A stretch of 64,000 bases of DNA from Streptococcus sp. CSL10205-OR2 (GTDB taxonomy: Bacteria > Bacillota > Bacilli > Lactobacillales > Streptococcaceae), in assembly GCF_025660655.1 (NCBI RefSeq), contig NZ_JAOTIN010000001.1, positions 1 to 64,000 of the forward strand, read 5' to 3'. This document shows positions 1 through 9,187 of this stretch, piece after piece. Within the stretch, counting starts at the first letter, position 1. Each line of letters opens with the position of its first letter. A program made the translations under genes and the position numbers. Under the pieces are notes generated by a model, which saw only the letters and a list, made by a program, of their open reading frames with translations, was not told the DNA's origin and made no database searches.

Positions 1-1
1 G

Positions 2-124
2 TTAATCAAGGATATCAAAAGACAAGCCTTTGGGTTTAGAAACTTTAACAACTTTAAAACAAAAATTCTCATCGCTTTGAACATTAAAAGGGAGAGAATC
101 AATGTGATTCTCTCCCGATCTTGA
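2..124 (+). CDS. ISL3-family transposase, C-terminal fragment
   Basis: The reading frame is open from base 2 and encodes 40 residues ending IKRERINVILSRS. The preceding AFGFRNFNNFKTKI stretch is the basic, aromatic C-terminal signature of streptococcal ISL3 transposases. The start and the DDE domain lie outside the window, so intactness cannot be judged. The codons for KRERINVILSR form a perfect 11-bp palindrome (90-116), described separately. Confidence 0.75.
   Translation, partial: LIKDIKRQAFGFRNFNNFKTKILIALNIKRERINVILSRS
90..116 (-). terminator. hairpin inside the transposase 3' end, terminator-like on the minus strand
   Basis: GGGAGAGAATC (90-100), a 5-base loop and GATTCTCTCCC (106-116) form an 11-bp stem. 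Read on the minus strand it is followed by TTTT. It would end transcripts arriving from the HAD gene before they cross the insertion sequence. Confidence 0.5.
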
Positions 125-134
125 TGACTAGTCA

Positions 135-157
135 CCCACTACAGTTGACAATGAGCC
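135..157. repeat. terminal inverted repeat of the ISL3-family element
   Basis: The minus strand reads GGCTCATTGTCAACTGTAG from position 157 inward, the typical ISL3-family end. The chromosome outside it begins AATTTTTTTC. Confidence 0.65.
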
Positions 158-181
158 AATTTTTTTCTGTTTCTTTTTAAT

Positions 182-1084
182 TTAATGACGATATTTCATT
201 CGAAGAAATTGTTCTTGTTTTTTATCTAAACGAAGTAAAATGACAACCTTATCAATACTCATATTACTTTCTAATAAACGCTCAGCTGCCATCATCAGAC
301 CATTATTAATCCCCATTTGTAAGATAGGATTACTCTTTTCATTAGTATCAAAAATAAATTTATTATCTGGTAAATCAAATAAAACCTTAACGGCACCAAA
401 AAGTTGCTCAAAGTTATCAATTTCAAGGTCAAAAACAGGTTTCGTCCCAGGCTTTAAACTTCTACCTCTGTGATTAAACCACATAGAGTGCCAGCCACTT
501 TTATGAGCACCAACAATATCATTATCATAGGAATCACCAACATACAAAGTTGTATTTGGATTCATATCAAATTGTTGCGCTGCTAGATTAAAGATTTCTC
601 TTTCGGGTTTTTGAAAACCAGTTGCCTGACTGACAATCACTCTTTTAGGATCAATGTAATCATAAAGGCCTAATTTTTTAACTTTTTTGAGTTGATGTTC
701 CGTTGGACCATTGGTAATAATACCCATAGGGACATTTTTTGACTTCAAAAATTCTAAGGTCATTCTCATTTCATCAAGCATAGTAATATTGGCTAATTCA
801 TGCTCGTAAATTTCTTGAAAACGAATCCCCATTTCTTCATCTATTTCAGGATGACCAAATTCCATTAAGGTCTCTTTACAACGCCAAAAACGAAAATACT
901 CTGTTGTCCACTCTCCAGCAATAACTCTTGGAAATCCGGTGTCAGAATAATGGCGAAAACGAATATAAGCCTCTTTGATATGACTCATATCAAAATCGGG
1001 AAAACATTTTTCAATAGCTAATTGATAGGGACGTCTTTGATCATATATTGTATCATCAACGTCAAAAACAATTGAAGTTATCAT
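182..1084 (-). CDS. HAD-superfamily hydrolase (YjjG-like phosphatase)
   Basis: This is a 300-residue cytoplasmic phosphatase of the haloacid dehalogenase class. Motif I is FDVDDTIYD at residues 7-15 (nucleophile D8, acid D10). Motif II is ITNGPT near 122, the lysine motif is QKPERE near 158, and motif IV is VGDSYDND near 182. The substrate cannot be read from sequence; relatives act on nucleotides or sugar phosphates. A C-terminal extension of about 60 residues beyond the HAD fold is present. It is transcribed alone from a good promoter (1115-1143), divergently from lysS, and ends beside an insertion sequence. Confidence 0.85.
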   Translation of the reverse strand: MITSIVFDVDDTIYDQRRPYQLAIEKCFPDFDMSHIKEAYIRFRHYSDTGFPRVIAGEWTTEYFRFWRCKETLMEFGHPEIDEEMGIRFQEIYEHELANITMLDEMRMTLEFLKSKNVPMGIITNGPTEHQLKKVKKLGLYDYIDPKRVIVSQATGFQKPEREIFNLAAQQFDMNPNTTLYVGDSYDNDIVGAHKSGWHSMWFNHRGRSLKPGTKPVFDLEIDNFEQLFGAVKVLFDLPDNKFIFDTNEKSNPILQMGINNGLMMAAERLLESNMSIDKVVILLRLDKKQEQFLRMKYRH

Positions 1085-1104
1085 AGTTACTCCTAAGAAG
1101 TTAG

Positions 1105-2712
<1,608 letters not shown>

Positions 2713-2713
2713 G

Positions 2714-2752
2714 AAAAAGTTTAGAAGATGATATCATCTTCTAAACTTTTTT
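2714..2752 (+). terminator. terminator after lysS
   Basis: A perfect palindrome (AAAAGTTTAGAAGATGAT and its complement) directly after the stop codon runs into a T tract. Confidence 0.8.
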
Positions 2753-2760
2753 ATTTTGTA

Positions 2761-2788
2761 TTGACATCTTATTGAAAATTGCTATAAT
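2761..2788 (+). promoter_or_regulatory. consensus promoter of bioY
   Basis: TTGACA (2761-2766), 16 bases, TATAAT (2783-2788). Both hexamers are perfect. The biotin-type operator begins immediately downstream. Confidence 0.8.
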
Positions 2789-2823
2789 TTTAGTTAACCA
2801 ATAAAAATAAAAAGTTAACTAAA
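2789..2823. promoter_or_regulatory. BirA-type operator upstream of bioY
   Basis: TTTAGTTAAC (2789-2798) and GTTAACTAAA (2814-2823) form a 10-bp inverted repeat separated by exactly 15 bases. The known Gram-positive BirA box is GTTAACC-N15-GGTTAAC. The site covers the transcription start region, so binding should block initiation when biotin is plentiful. Confidence 0.75.
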
Positions 2824-2832
2824 GAGGTATTT

Positions 2833-3372
2833 ATGAGACATTCAAAAACATTTTCACTTACTTTAACAGCTATTGCAGCTGCAATGATTGCTATTTTAGC
2901 ACAAATTACCATCCCTTTTGGAAGTGTTCCTTTTAGTCTGCAAACACTTGCTATTGGATTAGTCGCTACACTATTAAAACCCAAAGAAGCGACAACTGCC
3001 ACACTATTATACCTTGTTTTAGGGGCAATAGGTATCCCTGTTTTTGCAGGTGGGGCATCTGGTTTTCAAGTTTTATTTGGACCAACCGGTGGGTTTTTAT
3101 GGGGAATGCTTGGTTTTTCATTTGTCACATCAATCCTAACCAACACCAATTCTTCTCTAGTGAAGGTGTTAATAGCAAATATCTTAGGGGATATTATTGT
3201 TTTTGTTCTTGGTGTCATTGGCTTAATGGTTGTTGCAAAACTCAATCTAAGTAGTGCCATTATGGCTGGGGTTGTCCCATTCATCATTCCTGAAATTTTA
3301 AAATTAGCTCTAGTGACGCTTCTTTCAAAACCTTTATTTAATGTTCTTAGAAAACAAGGCTACGTTAAATAA
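2833..3372 (+). CDS. bioY: BioY, biotin-binding S component of an ECF transporter
   Basis: BioY captures biotin in the membrane and works with a shared energising module (EcfA/A'/T), which is not in this window. The 179-residue protein has about six hydrophobic segments. It carries the BioY-type stretch GAIGIPVFAGGASGF near 63 and GPTGGFLWG near 80. The start follows AGAGG. The operator just upstream supports the biotin assignment independently. No biotin synthesis genes are adjacent, which suggests a scavenging strain. Confidence 0.93.
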   Translation: MRHSKTFSLTLTAIAAAMIAILAQITIPFGSVPFSLQTLAIGLVATLLKPKEATTATLLYLVLGAIGIPVFAGGASGFQVLFGPTGGFLWGMLGFSFVTSILTNTNSSLVKVLIANILGDIIVFVLGVIGLMVVAKLNLSSAIMAGVVPFIIPEILKLALVTLLSKPLFNVLRKQGYVK

Positions 3373-3374
3373 TC

Positions 3375-3587
3375 TTATTTTCTAAAAGCTTGTAAAAGAA
3401 CATCAAATTCTTCATTTGTCAGTGTAATACCTTTGCCCATTTTTGTATGATCTTCATTCCAAGAACGAATATCATACTTAGGTGTTGCACCATTATAACT
3501 GACTCTATTTAATTCTTTCTTCCAACCTTTCTCATTTTCTGATAAAACGAGCAGGTGTTCTACTATTTCAAAGCTAAATTCTGACAT
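3375..3587 (-). CDS. YdbC/PC4-like single-stranded DNA-binding protein
   Basis: This 70-residue protein matches the YdbC family, a bacterial relative of the eukaryotic coactivator PC4 that binds single-stranded DNA as a dimer. Diagnostic stretches are WKKELNRVSYNG, PKYDIRSWNEDHTKMGKGIT and the C-terminal LTNEEFDVLLQAF helix. It converges on bioY, with stops only 2 bases apart, so no separate terminator fits between them. An AGGAGG-type ribosome site precedes the ATG. The biological role is unsettled; transcription or DNA repair are both possible. Confidence 0.85.
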   Translation of the reverse strand: MSEFSFEIVEHLLVLSENEKGWKKELNRVSYNGATPKYDIRSWNEDHTKMGKGITLTNEEFDVLLQAFRK

Positions 3588-3707
3588 TTTAAATCCTCCT
3601 AATTGCCTATTCGAAAACTAATGTTAAACATCGGGATTTTTCCTTATAATATGGTTTTGTAACCTATTTTTATTCTAATTGCTATTTTATTTAACATTAA
3701 AATATTA

Positions 3708-3713
3708 TATAAT
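3708..3713 (+). promoter_or_regulatory. -10 element upstream of the 3743 gene
   Basis: TATAAT at 3708-3713 puts the transcription start near 3720. This rules out the earlier in-frame ATG at 3716 and favours the ATG at 3743. Confidence 0.5.
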
Positions 3714-3742
3714 CATTGTATCAATTTAAACGAGAAAATACT

Positions 3743-4066
3743 ATGATAAAGATATTTAAACCGATAATAGAGGCTATTAAAGACTTTATTGACCCAAAAG
3801 AAAAACCTTCTTTGGAGGACATTACAAAAAAACAACTGCTTGACGTTATCAAGCAGGCTCTTCATAATGACTCTTCTGTTCATGTGATTTACCAAGACAA
3901 GAGTTTTACAGGTGATATTGTTCGTTTTGAAGAAAACAGTGAAAAACTCATTATGAAGAACTTTCAACGTAATTTATCAGCCATCATTGCTATTAGCGAT
4001 ATCCATAAAATCTCTATCGTTCCACCTTCTATTAAGGTCTCCCAAAATCAATTAAAAGATTATTAA
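3743..4066 (+). CDS. small conserved protein, possibly YolD-like fold
   Basis: The 107-residue soluble protein has a helical N-terminal half and a C-terminal half rich in short beta strands (VHVIYQDKSFTGDIVRF..., then AIIAISDIHKISIVP). That strand pattern resembles YolD-like/Sm-like small barrels, but no diagnostic motif allows a firm name. An upstream in-frame ATG at 3716 is rejected because it lies at the predicted transcription start. The ribosome site (GAGAAAA) is weak. It converges on trhP2 and shares a bidirectional terminator with it. Function unknown. Confidence 0.7.
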   Translation: MIKIFKPIIEAIKDFIDPKEKPSLEDITKKQLLDVIKQALHNDSSVHVIYQDKSFTGDIVRFEENSEKLIMKNFQRNLSAIIAISDIHKISIVPPSIKVSQNQLKDY

Positions 4067-4092
4067 AAAACTCACTGTTTAGTGAGCTTTTT
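4067..4092. terminator. bidirectional terminator between the 3743 gene and trhP2
   Basis: CTCACT-GTTT-AGTGAG is flanked by A6 on the left and T6 on the right, so it can serve both converging genes. Confidence 0.75.
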
Positions 4093-5381
4093 TATATTCT
4101 AACAGTTTGGCTACTGCCATCTTCTTTATAAAGATTAATCAAACCTTCTTTACAACTTCTAATCATATCTCCTGGTTTAACCACTTCAGGTACTTTTATG
4201 GAAAGTAATTCCATAGGATTTGGAGCACGATCAATTTTGTTTCCTTCTTCATTTCGTAAGTCAGTAATAGTTGTTTCAAAATGACGGAAACCTGGGCCAT
4301 AAAACTCAACAATATCACCCTCATTGATGACATTTCTTTGACGAATGGTTGCTCTCATTGTGGCTTCATCAAAAGCCATCACCTCTCCTACAAATTTGTA
4401 TTGAGGAATTTTGCGACGAGCGCCAAAAAGTTGTTCATTTTCTGTTGGTGTTCCATAATAAAAGCCTGTAGAGAGTTCTCTTTGAGCCACTTTCCACAAT
4501 TCATCTATCAACTCTTGTTTAATAGCTTCAAACTTAGCTGGACTCTCCATGTAAGCATCAACAGCCGCCTTATAACAATTAGCAACCGTAGAAACATAGT
4601 GAATGGATTTCATGCGTCCTTCTATTTTTAAACTATCCACACCATTTTCAACAAATTCTGGAATATGCTCAATCATTGACATATCAACCGCACTCATTGA
4701 AAATGGCTCAACAACTTCGCCTGTTAAACTTTGACGTTCTTGACCAAATGGTATATCATAGAGATCATATTTCCAGCGACAAGATTGTGAACAACCTCCT
4801 CGATTGGCATCTCGATGACTCATATGGTTTGATAAAGTACAACGACCAGAGTATGACACACACATCGCGCCATGAACAAAGGCTTCAATTTCGACATCCG
4901 TTCGTTGTCTAATCTCTGCCAATTCTGACATTGATACCTCGCGTGCTAAAACGACACGGGTCAAACCATAATCTTTCCAAAACTTGAACGTTTCAACATT
5001 GGTCGCTGAGGCCTGGGTTGATAAGTGAATTTCTAAACCTGGGGCTTCTGTCGCACATATCTCAATCAAAGCAGGATCAGAAACAATAACAGCAGAGATA
5101 TCAATATCTCTTAATTGACGAAACCACTCACCAGCTCCTTCTTCATTACCTTCATGAGTAACCATGTTAGCTGCTACATAAACCTTAGCACCATATTTTT
5201 TAGCAAAAGCAACACCTTCTGCCATTTCTTCAATAGTAAAGTTACCCGCTCTACTTCTTAAACCATAAGCTTGACCACCGATAAAAACGGCATCAGCACC
5301 ATAATGGATAGCAACCTTTAATTTTTCAAGAGTCCCAGCAGGTGCTAAAACTTCGGGACGCTTTTTTTCTACTCCTGTCAT
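4092..5381 (-). CDS. trhP2: U32-family protein, tRNA U34 hydroxylation (TrhP2/YrrO)
   Basis: These proteins, long annotated as peptidase U32 or collagenase, are now known to be needed for 5-hydroxyuridine at tRNA position 34, with prephenate and an Fe-S cluster. The 429 residues match the long paralogue (Bacillus YrrO). The U32 signature EAFVHGAMCVSYSGRC lies near 165-180. The cysteine cluster follows (CTLSNHMSHRDANRGGCSQSC). A C-terminal beta domain carries NEGDIVEFYGPG. It lies 23 bases after trhP1 and is probably co-transcribed. A proteolytic role in virulence was once proposed for streptococcal homologues. Confidence 0.9.
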   Translation of the reverse strand: MTGVEKKRPEVLAPAGTLEKLKVAIHYGADAVFIGGQAYGLRSRAGNFTIEEMAEGVAFAKKYGAKVYVAANMVTHEGNEEGAGEWFRQLRDIDISAVIVSDPALIEICATEAPGLEIHLSTQASATNVETFKFWKDYGLTRVVLAREVSMSELAEIRQRTDVEIEAFVHGAMCVSYSGRCTLSNHMSHRDANRGGCSQSCRWKYDLYDIPFGQERQSLTGEVVEPFSMSAVDMSMIEHIPEFVENGVDSLKIEGRMKSIHYVSTVANCYKAAVDAYMESPAKFEAIKQELIDELWKVAQRELSTGFYYGTPTENEQLFGARRKIPQYKFVGEVMAFDEATMRATIRQRNVINEGDIVEFYGPGFRHFETTITDLRNEEGNKIDRAPNPMELLSIKVPEVVKPGDMIRSCKEGLINLYKEDGSSQTVRI

Positions 5382-5404
5382 CTTATTTCCTCACTTAAAA
5401 CAAA

Positions 5405-6334
5405 TTATTTTACAAGATTAGGATCAAAATCATAAAAACCTGTGTCTAACTGACGATTTTTAGGATGATTTTCTTGTATTTTTTCATCAAATAAGAAAGC
5501 TTGTGCTTGATCAAATTGACCTAATGAGATTAAATCTCTGGCTTTAACAAAGTAACTGACAATCTCTGTAAATGACGTTTCTGGTGTATAAATGCCATCT
5601 AACTTCCAGTGTGCCAGGCCATGTGCAACTAACTCATTTAATTTGGTCATGAGATTAATATCATTATTAGCAAAAACATGTGTGCCATGATTATCCTCAT
5701 AAATGGAATAATGAGAATTAGGGTCACTTGGTTCTGCTAAAAATAAATCTCTTGCTTTAGTTTTGTCATCATCAATTTTAGTAAAATTATAATAATTTTG
5801 AAGTAATGGGCGTTTAGAATGATGAATAACACTAGCTCCATATATCAAAACTTCTGCAGGAATGTCTAAGTTTTGGGAAATTTTAAAGAGTTCCTCTGAT
5901 GGAATTTCTCTAGCTAAAACAGCCTCTGAGACTTTCCCGACTTTCCCCCAAAAATTTATTTGACGACTGGAAGTGACCATGGTTGAGGCATCATAAATCA
6001 TTTTTAAAGGTCTTTTCTCTTGGTTGATAAGATAAATAACACCAGTATCCCCAACAGTAATGTAGTCAGTTTTAATCGATTCTAAAAAATCCAGATAATC
6101 TGGCAGACGATCAATCATACCTTGGTGCATCAAAGCATTTACTGCTACCGTTAGTTTTTTTCCTTTTTGGTGAACAAGAGTTGCTATTTCATTCATCTCG
6201 TCACGTTCAAAAGTATTTGGTAGACGAAGGCCAAAGTTTTTTTCACCGATATAAATACGATCAACGCCTAACTCTAATAACTGTTTTGTTTGTTCAATAC
6301 TTTCAGCTGTTGCTGTTAAAATCATTTCACTCAT
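5405..6334 (-). CDS. trhP1: U32-family protein, tRNA U34 hydroxylation (TrhP1/YrrN)
   Basis: This is the shorter U32 paralogue (309 residues; Bacillus YrrN is close to this). It has the TIM-barrel opening TAESIEQTKQLLELGVDRIYIG and a degenerate U32 signature, PAEVLIYGASVIHHSKRPLL, near 180. The cysteines of TrhP2 are absent, as usual for this half of the pair. It is expected to act with TrhP2 in tRNA wobble-uridine hydroxylation. First gene of a two-gene minus-strand operon, divergent from the DUF3270 gene. Confidence 0.85.
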   Translation of the reverse strand: MSEMILTATAESIEQTKQLLELGVDRIYIGEKNFGLRLPNTFERDEMNEIATLVHQKGKKLTVAVNALMHQGMIDRLPDYLDFLESIKTDYITVGDTGVIYLINQEKRPLKMIYDASTMVTSSRQINFWGKVGKVSEAVLAREIPSEELFKISQNLDIPAEVLIYGASVIHHSKRPLLQNYYNFTKIDDDKTKARDLFLAEPSDPNSHYSIYEDNHGTHVFANNDINLMTKLNELVAHGLAHWKLDGIYTPETSFTEIVSYFVKARDLISLGQFDQAQAFLFDEKIQENHPKNRQLDTGFYDFDPNLVK

Positions 6335-6423
6335 ACCTAATATTTTATCAAAAATCGCTAAAAATGGGCTTTTTTTATAGAATGTAACAAAATTGTAACA
6401 AACATTTTACTTTTTTATGTTAC

Positions 6424-6429
6424 TATAAT
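6424..6429 (+). promoter_or_regulatory. -10 element of the DUF3270 gene
   Basis: TATAAT at 6424-6429, 13 bases before a GGAG ribosome site. No convincing -35 is seen. Confidence 0.4.
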
Positions 6430-6451
6430 AAGGTACTTAAAGGAGATGCCT

Positions 6452-6739
6452 ATGCCAGTGCCATTAAATAGGCAGAATGTCTATGAAGAAGATAAAGAAT
6501 TTTATCCTAATTCTGCCCCTAGATACAGTGAATATAAAATTTCAAATACCAAAAAAAGAAAATTTAGAGAGCTTGTTTTTTTCTTAAAAGTAGCTTTTTT
6601 TTGCCTTACAACTGTTGCTTTAACATTTGTATTTCTTTCAGTTAACCTTCAACCATTAATAGCATTTCCAATAGCTTTTATTTGTGGTCTAGTGGTTATC
6701 AACCTCGTTCCTTATTTAATTAAACTATTTAACACTTAA
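6452..6739 (+). CDS. DUF3270 membrane protein
   Basis: A streptococcal family of small membrane proteins of unknown function that habitually sits next to the U32 pair. The hydrophilic N-terminal 45 residues carry a basic TKKRKFREL stretch. Two hydrophobic segments follow (FFLKVAFFCLTTVALTFVFL and LIAFPIAFICGLVVINLV). The ATG at 6452 is preferred over the one at 6446. GGAG at 6442-6445 is correctly spaced for 6452 and directly abuts 6446. This gives 95 residues. Confidence 0.8.
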   Translation: MPVPLNRQNVYEEDKEFYPNSAPRYSEYKISNTKKRKFRELVFFLKVAFFCLTTVALTFVFLSVNLQPLIAFPIAFICGLVVINLVPYLIKLFNT

Positions 6740-6826
6740 CTTTCTTTTACAATAGATAGAGGAAAGTTTTTTTATTTTTATAACTGAACAGATTCGGCAA
6801 AATATTTTGCTGAATCTGTTTTTTAT
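6738..6826 (+). terminator. two tandem hairpins after the DUF3270 gene
   Basis: The first is AACTTTC (6738-6744) with GAAAGTT (6772-6778) and a T run. The second is stronger: AACAGATTC-G-GCAAAA and its complement (6787-6820), then TTTTTTATTTT. The second is the likelier stop signal for rightward transcripts. Confidence 0.7.
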
Positions 6827-7051
6827 TTTCTAAAAAACACATATGTCCTAAAAATGAAATGAGTTTATTAAACAATTTTGATATAGATTGTTATATTACA
6901 CTCAATACAGAGAGAAAAGGTGAATTATTTTATATTTTTGTTTCATTAATTCATGTTCATAATCTAAAAAATAATTTTAATTTATATGATGGAGTTAATT
7001 TTTGTAATTATTTCTGTGATAAATGTAAAATACTCTTGGCAAAATAAAAAG
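6827..7051. other. AT-rich intergenic stretch without a supported gene
   Basis: Between the terminators of the flanking genes I see no ribosome site in front of any open frame. A 62-codon frame at 6859-7047 has no SD and unlikely composition (many F, N, Y, C), so it is not annotated as a gene. Confidence 0.5.
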
Positions 7052-7071
7052 CACCCTCCAAAAAGGGTGCC
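7052..7071 (-). terminator. terminator of the 7097-7315 gene
   Basis: GCACCCT and AGGGTGC around a 6-base loop. On the minus strand it is followed by TTTTTATTTT. Confidence 0.75.
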
Positions 7072-7096
7072 AACATCATTCCATACTCATTCAAAA

Positions 7097-7315
7097 TTAA
7101 AAGATAATATTATATTTAAATGAAATATAAAATAAAAATAGAACAAATAGTATCGATAATATCCATATATAGAACCATTGAACTTTTGTAAATTTGTTTT
7201 TTTTAGCAACCTCTACAGTTTTAACAATGTCTATTATATAAACTCTTATCCAAAAATAAATTGTCGCAATAAAAAATAAAATCAAAAGTAATACAACAAA
7301 CCATACTTCTAGCAT
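7097..7315 (-). CDS. small two-span membrane protein, unrecognised
   Basis: The 72 residues form two hydrophobic helices (about 3-27 and 48-68) joined by a basic loop (VKTVEVAKKNKFTK), so both ends probably face the same side of the membrane. I do not recognise a family. It is supported as a gene by a GGTGGA ribosome site 7 bases before the ATG and by its own minus-strand terminator. It could be a small regulator of a membrane protein or a phage-type remnant; nothing nearby decides. Confidence 0.55.
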   Translation of the reverse strand: MLEVWFVVLLLILFFIATIYFWIRVYIIDIVKTVEVAKKNKFTKVQWFYIWILSILFVLFLFYISFKYNIIF

Positions 7316-7431
7316 AGTTTTTCCACCATTCTACCCATCCTGTATTTTTTATTTTATCTCTAGCGTCTCCAATCTTGAAATAATAGCTGAACCAAAATCA
7401 AGGAGATTTTTTTCTCAATCGAAAAGACGAT

Positions 7432-7965
7432 TTATTCTTTTGTGGCATCGTCTACTTTTTCTTCGACTGTTTCTTTAACATCAGAAACAGTTGCTTCAAC
7501 ATTTTCTTTCACATCAGAAGCTTTTTCTTCAATATCATCTTTGACGTCACTAGCTGTATCTTTAACATCTTCAACAACTTGATCATAATCAATAATGATA
7601 TCCTCTTCTTCAAATTCATCACCTACTGTTTTATCATCAGTCAAATGAATATCTTTAATGGTTTCTTTGATTGTTGAAAAACCTTCTTTGGCTGTTTCTT
7701 TAATGTTTTTAGCAATGTCTTCAGGTGTTATTTCACCTTTTTCTAATTTTTCTTTATATTCTTTGAATGTATCAACTGCAAGGTCTTTATATTCTTTTGT
7801 TTTTTCTTTAGCTAATTCTTGATAGGTATCTGGATCTTCTTTAAATTTTTCGACGGCTTCAGTCACTTTATTTTTAACTTTTTTTCCTTCTTTTGTTGTT
7901 AAAAAGTAAGCTGCAGCAGCTCCTGAAATAGCACCAATAATGGCTGTTTTTAAAAATTTACTCAT
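7432..7965 (-). CDS. YtxH-domain stress/envelope protein
   Basis: A 177-residue protein with an N-terminal glycine-rich hydrophobic anchor (about 7-24, IIGAISGAAAAYFLTT) followed by EGKKVKNKV, typical of YtxH proteins. The rest is a long, highly charged helical region. The last 45 residues repeat an 11-residue pattern (DVKDTASDVKD, EKASDVKENVE, ATVSDVKETVE), resembling LEA or apolipoprotein-like amphipathic repeats. It lies 11 bases after DUF948 in the hprK-lgt-DUF948-YtxH order normal for streptococci. Probably membrane-anchored with a cytoplasmic tail. Function unproven. Confidence 0.85.
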   Translation of the reverse strand: MSKFLKTAIIGAISGAAAAYFLTTKEGKKVKNKVTEAVEKFKEDPDTYQELAKEKTKEYKDLAVDTFKEYKEKLEKGEITPEDIAKNIKETAKEGFSTIKETIKDIHLTDDKTVGDEFEEEDIIIDYDQVVEDVKDTASDVKDDIEEKASDVKENVEATVSDVKETVEEKVDDATKE

Positions 7966-7976
7966 GATAATTCTCC

Positions 7977-8366
7977 TTATTTTTTAAATATTTTTTTTGC
8001 AATTTTTGCAACAGTATAGGCTTTACTCACATGACTAACATTTGATGAGGCATCTGTTGCTTTTTGCCCCAAGGTTCTTGCTTGTGTATTCAAATCTGAA
8101 ACACTTTCTGATAACTCAGCCACTGCACTAAACAAAGGATCAATGGTTGCCACTTTTCCATTGACGTCTTCAACTAAAACATTAGCTTTTGCTAATAAGT
8201 CATTGGTCTGGTTTAACGTAACATTGACGTCAGTTGTTAATAGTGTGATTGTTTTTTTACTTTCTTCCACCGTTTCTGAAACATTCTTTATCAACTTAAT
8301 GGCAAAGAAAACTAAAACAACAAATGCAATTGCGATGATTAACAAAGATAGTCCAACTAAATCCAT
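7977..8366 (-). CDS. DUF948 membrane-anchored coiled-coil protein
   Basis: 129 residues: an N-terminal membrane helix (about 3-24) followed by a long helical region with heptad-like hydrophobics (NVTLNQTNDLLAKANVLVEDVNGKV). This matches DUF948, a Firmicutes family related to YtxG-type general stress proteins. The ribosome site is AGGAG. It sits between lgt and the YtxH gene, with short gaps on both sides that indicate co-transcription. Molecular role unknown. Confidence 0.85.
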   Translation of the reverse strand: MDLVGLSLLIIAIAFVVLVFFAIKLIKNVSETVEESKKTITLLTTDVNVTLNQTNDLLAKANVLVEDVNGKVATIDPLFSAVAELSESVSDLNTQARTLGQKATDASSNVSHVSKAYTVAKIAKKIFKK

Positions 8367-8383
8367 ATATTTCTCCTATATCC

Positions 8384-9187
8384 CTATTTTGATAATTGAT
8401 TATTCACTTGTTCACGATAAAATGGTAATTCTTTTTTTGAACGTCGTAAAACAATCATGACAACACCTACTAGTACCAAGATGGCAGATAACCATTGTGA
8501 TACTCTTAAACCTCCAAGCATTAAACTATCTGTTCGCATACCTTCAATCACGAAGCGACCGATACCATACCAAATGAGATAAAAGAATGTTGCTTCACCT
8601 TCTTTTAAAAATTTTGGAATCCTTCTTAAAATCATGATAATAGCAAATCCAACTAAATTCCACATTGATTCATATAAAAAAGTTGGGACACGATAACTAC
8701 CGTCAATAAACATTTGATTTTTAATGAAATCAGGCAGATAATCCAAGTTGGAAACTACTTTCCCATAAGCTTCCTGATTGACAAAATTACCCCACCGACC
8801 GATACTTTGAGCAATCATAACACCCGGTACAGCAATGTCTAAGAAATCAAAAGCATTAATCATACGATAATATGAGAATACTAATAATACTAATGCTCCT
8901 GTAATTAATCCACCATAAATGGCAATACCACCATTCCAGATGGCAAAGATTTCTAGAGGATGTTTTGCATAATAGGACCATTCAAAAATCACATAATATA
9001 ATCTCGCACCAATAATGGCTATGGGAAAAGCAACTAATATAAAATCTAAAACATCATCTGGCTTAATTCTTTTTTTAGGGGCCTCTTTCATCGCTAAGTA
9101 GACAGCTAATATTAAACCTGAAACGATAAAAATAGCATACCAGCGTAGGCTAATTGGACCTAACTCAATAGCTACTGGATCAATCAT
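8384..9187 (-). CDS. lgt: prolipoprotein diacylglyceryl transferase
   Basis: Lgt transfers diacylglycerol from phosphatidylglycerol to the lipobox cysteine of prolipoproteins, the first step of lipoprotein maturation, in the cytoplasmic membrane. The protein has about seven membrane spans. The signature is [13 protein letters not shown] near 130-142, and the N-terminus [19 protein letters not shown] is characteristic. The in-frame ATG at 9199 is rejected. GGAG lies 6 bases before the ATG at 9187, giving 267 residues. The start overlaps the hprK stop, so the two are probably translationally coupled. Confidence 0.95.
   Translation of the reverse strand: MIDPVAIELGPISLRWYAIFIVSGLILAVYLAMKEAPKKRIKPDDVLDFILVAFPIAIIGARLYYVIFEWSYYAKHPLEIFAIWNGGIAIYGGLITGALVLLVFSYYRMINAFDFLDIAVPGVMIAQSIGRWGNFVNQEAYGKVVSNLDYLPDFIKNQMFIDGSYRVPTFLYESMWNLVGFAIIMILRRIPKFLKEGEATFFYLIWYGIGRFVIEGMRTDSLMLGGLRVSQWLSAILVLVGVVMIVLRRSKKELPFYREQVNNQLSK

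Larger units (their letters stand above)
1..157 (+). mobile_element. ISL3-family insertion sequence, right end (cut by window start)
   Basis: The last 40 codons of a transposase run to a TGA at 122-124. They are followed by a terminal inverted repeat at 135-157 which, read inward on the minus strand, begins GGCTCATTGTCAACTG. This matches the ISL3/IS1167 type of end (GGCTCTTTGTCAA...). The target duplication expected beside it cannot be checked because the left end lies outside the window. The IS end sits 24 bases from the stop of the neighbouring HAD gene. Confidence 0.75.

Noticed and set aside
6859-7047. 62-codon plus-strand frame
   Set aside because: No ribosome site, unusual composition, and it ends at the terminator of the opposite-strand gene; no recognisable family.
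7367-7415. imperfect TCTCC..TTGA / TCAA..GGAGA hairpin followed by seven Ts on the plus strand
   Set aside because: Would be a plus-strand terminator, but no plus-strand gene precedes it; the stem is bulged and long-looped.
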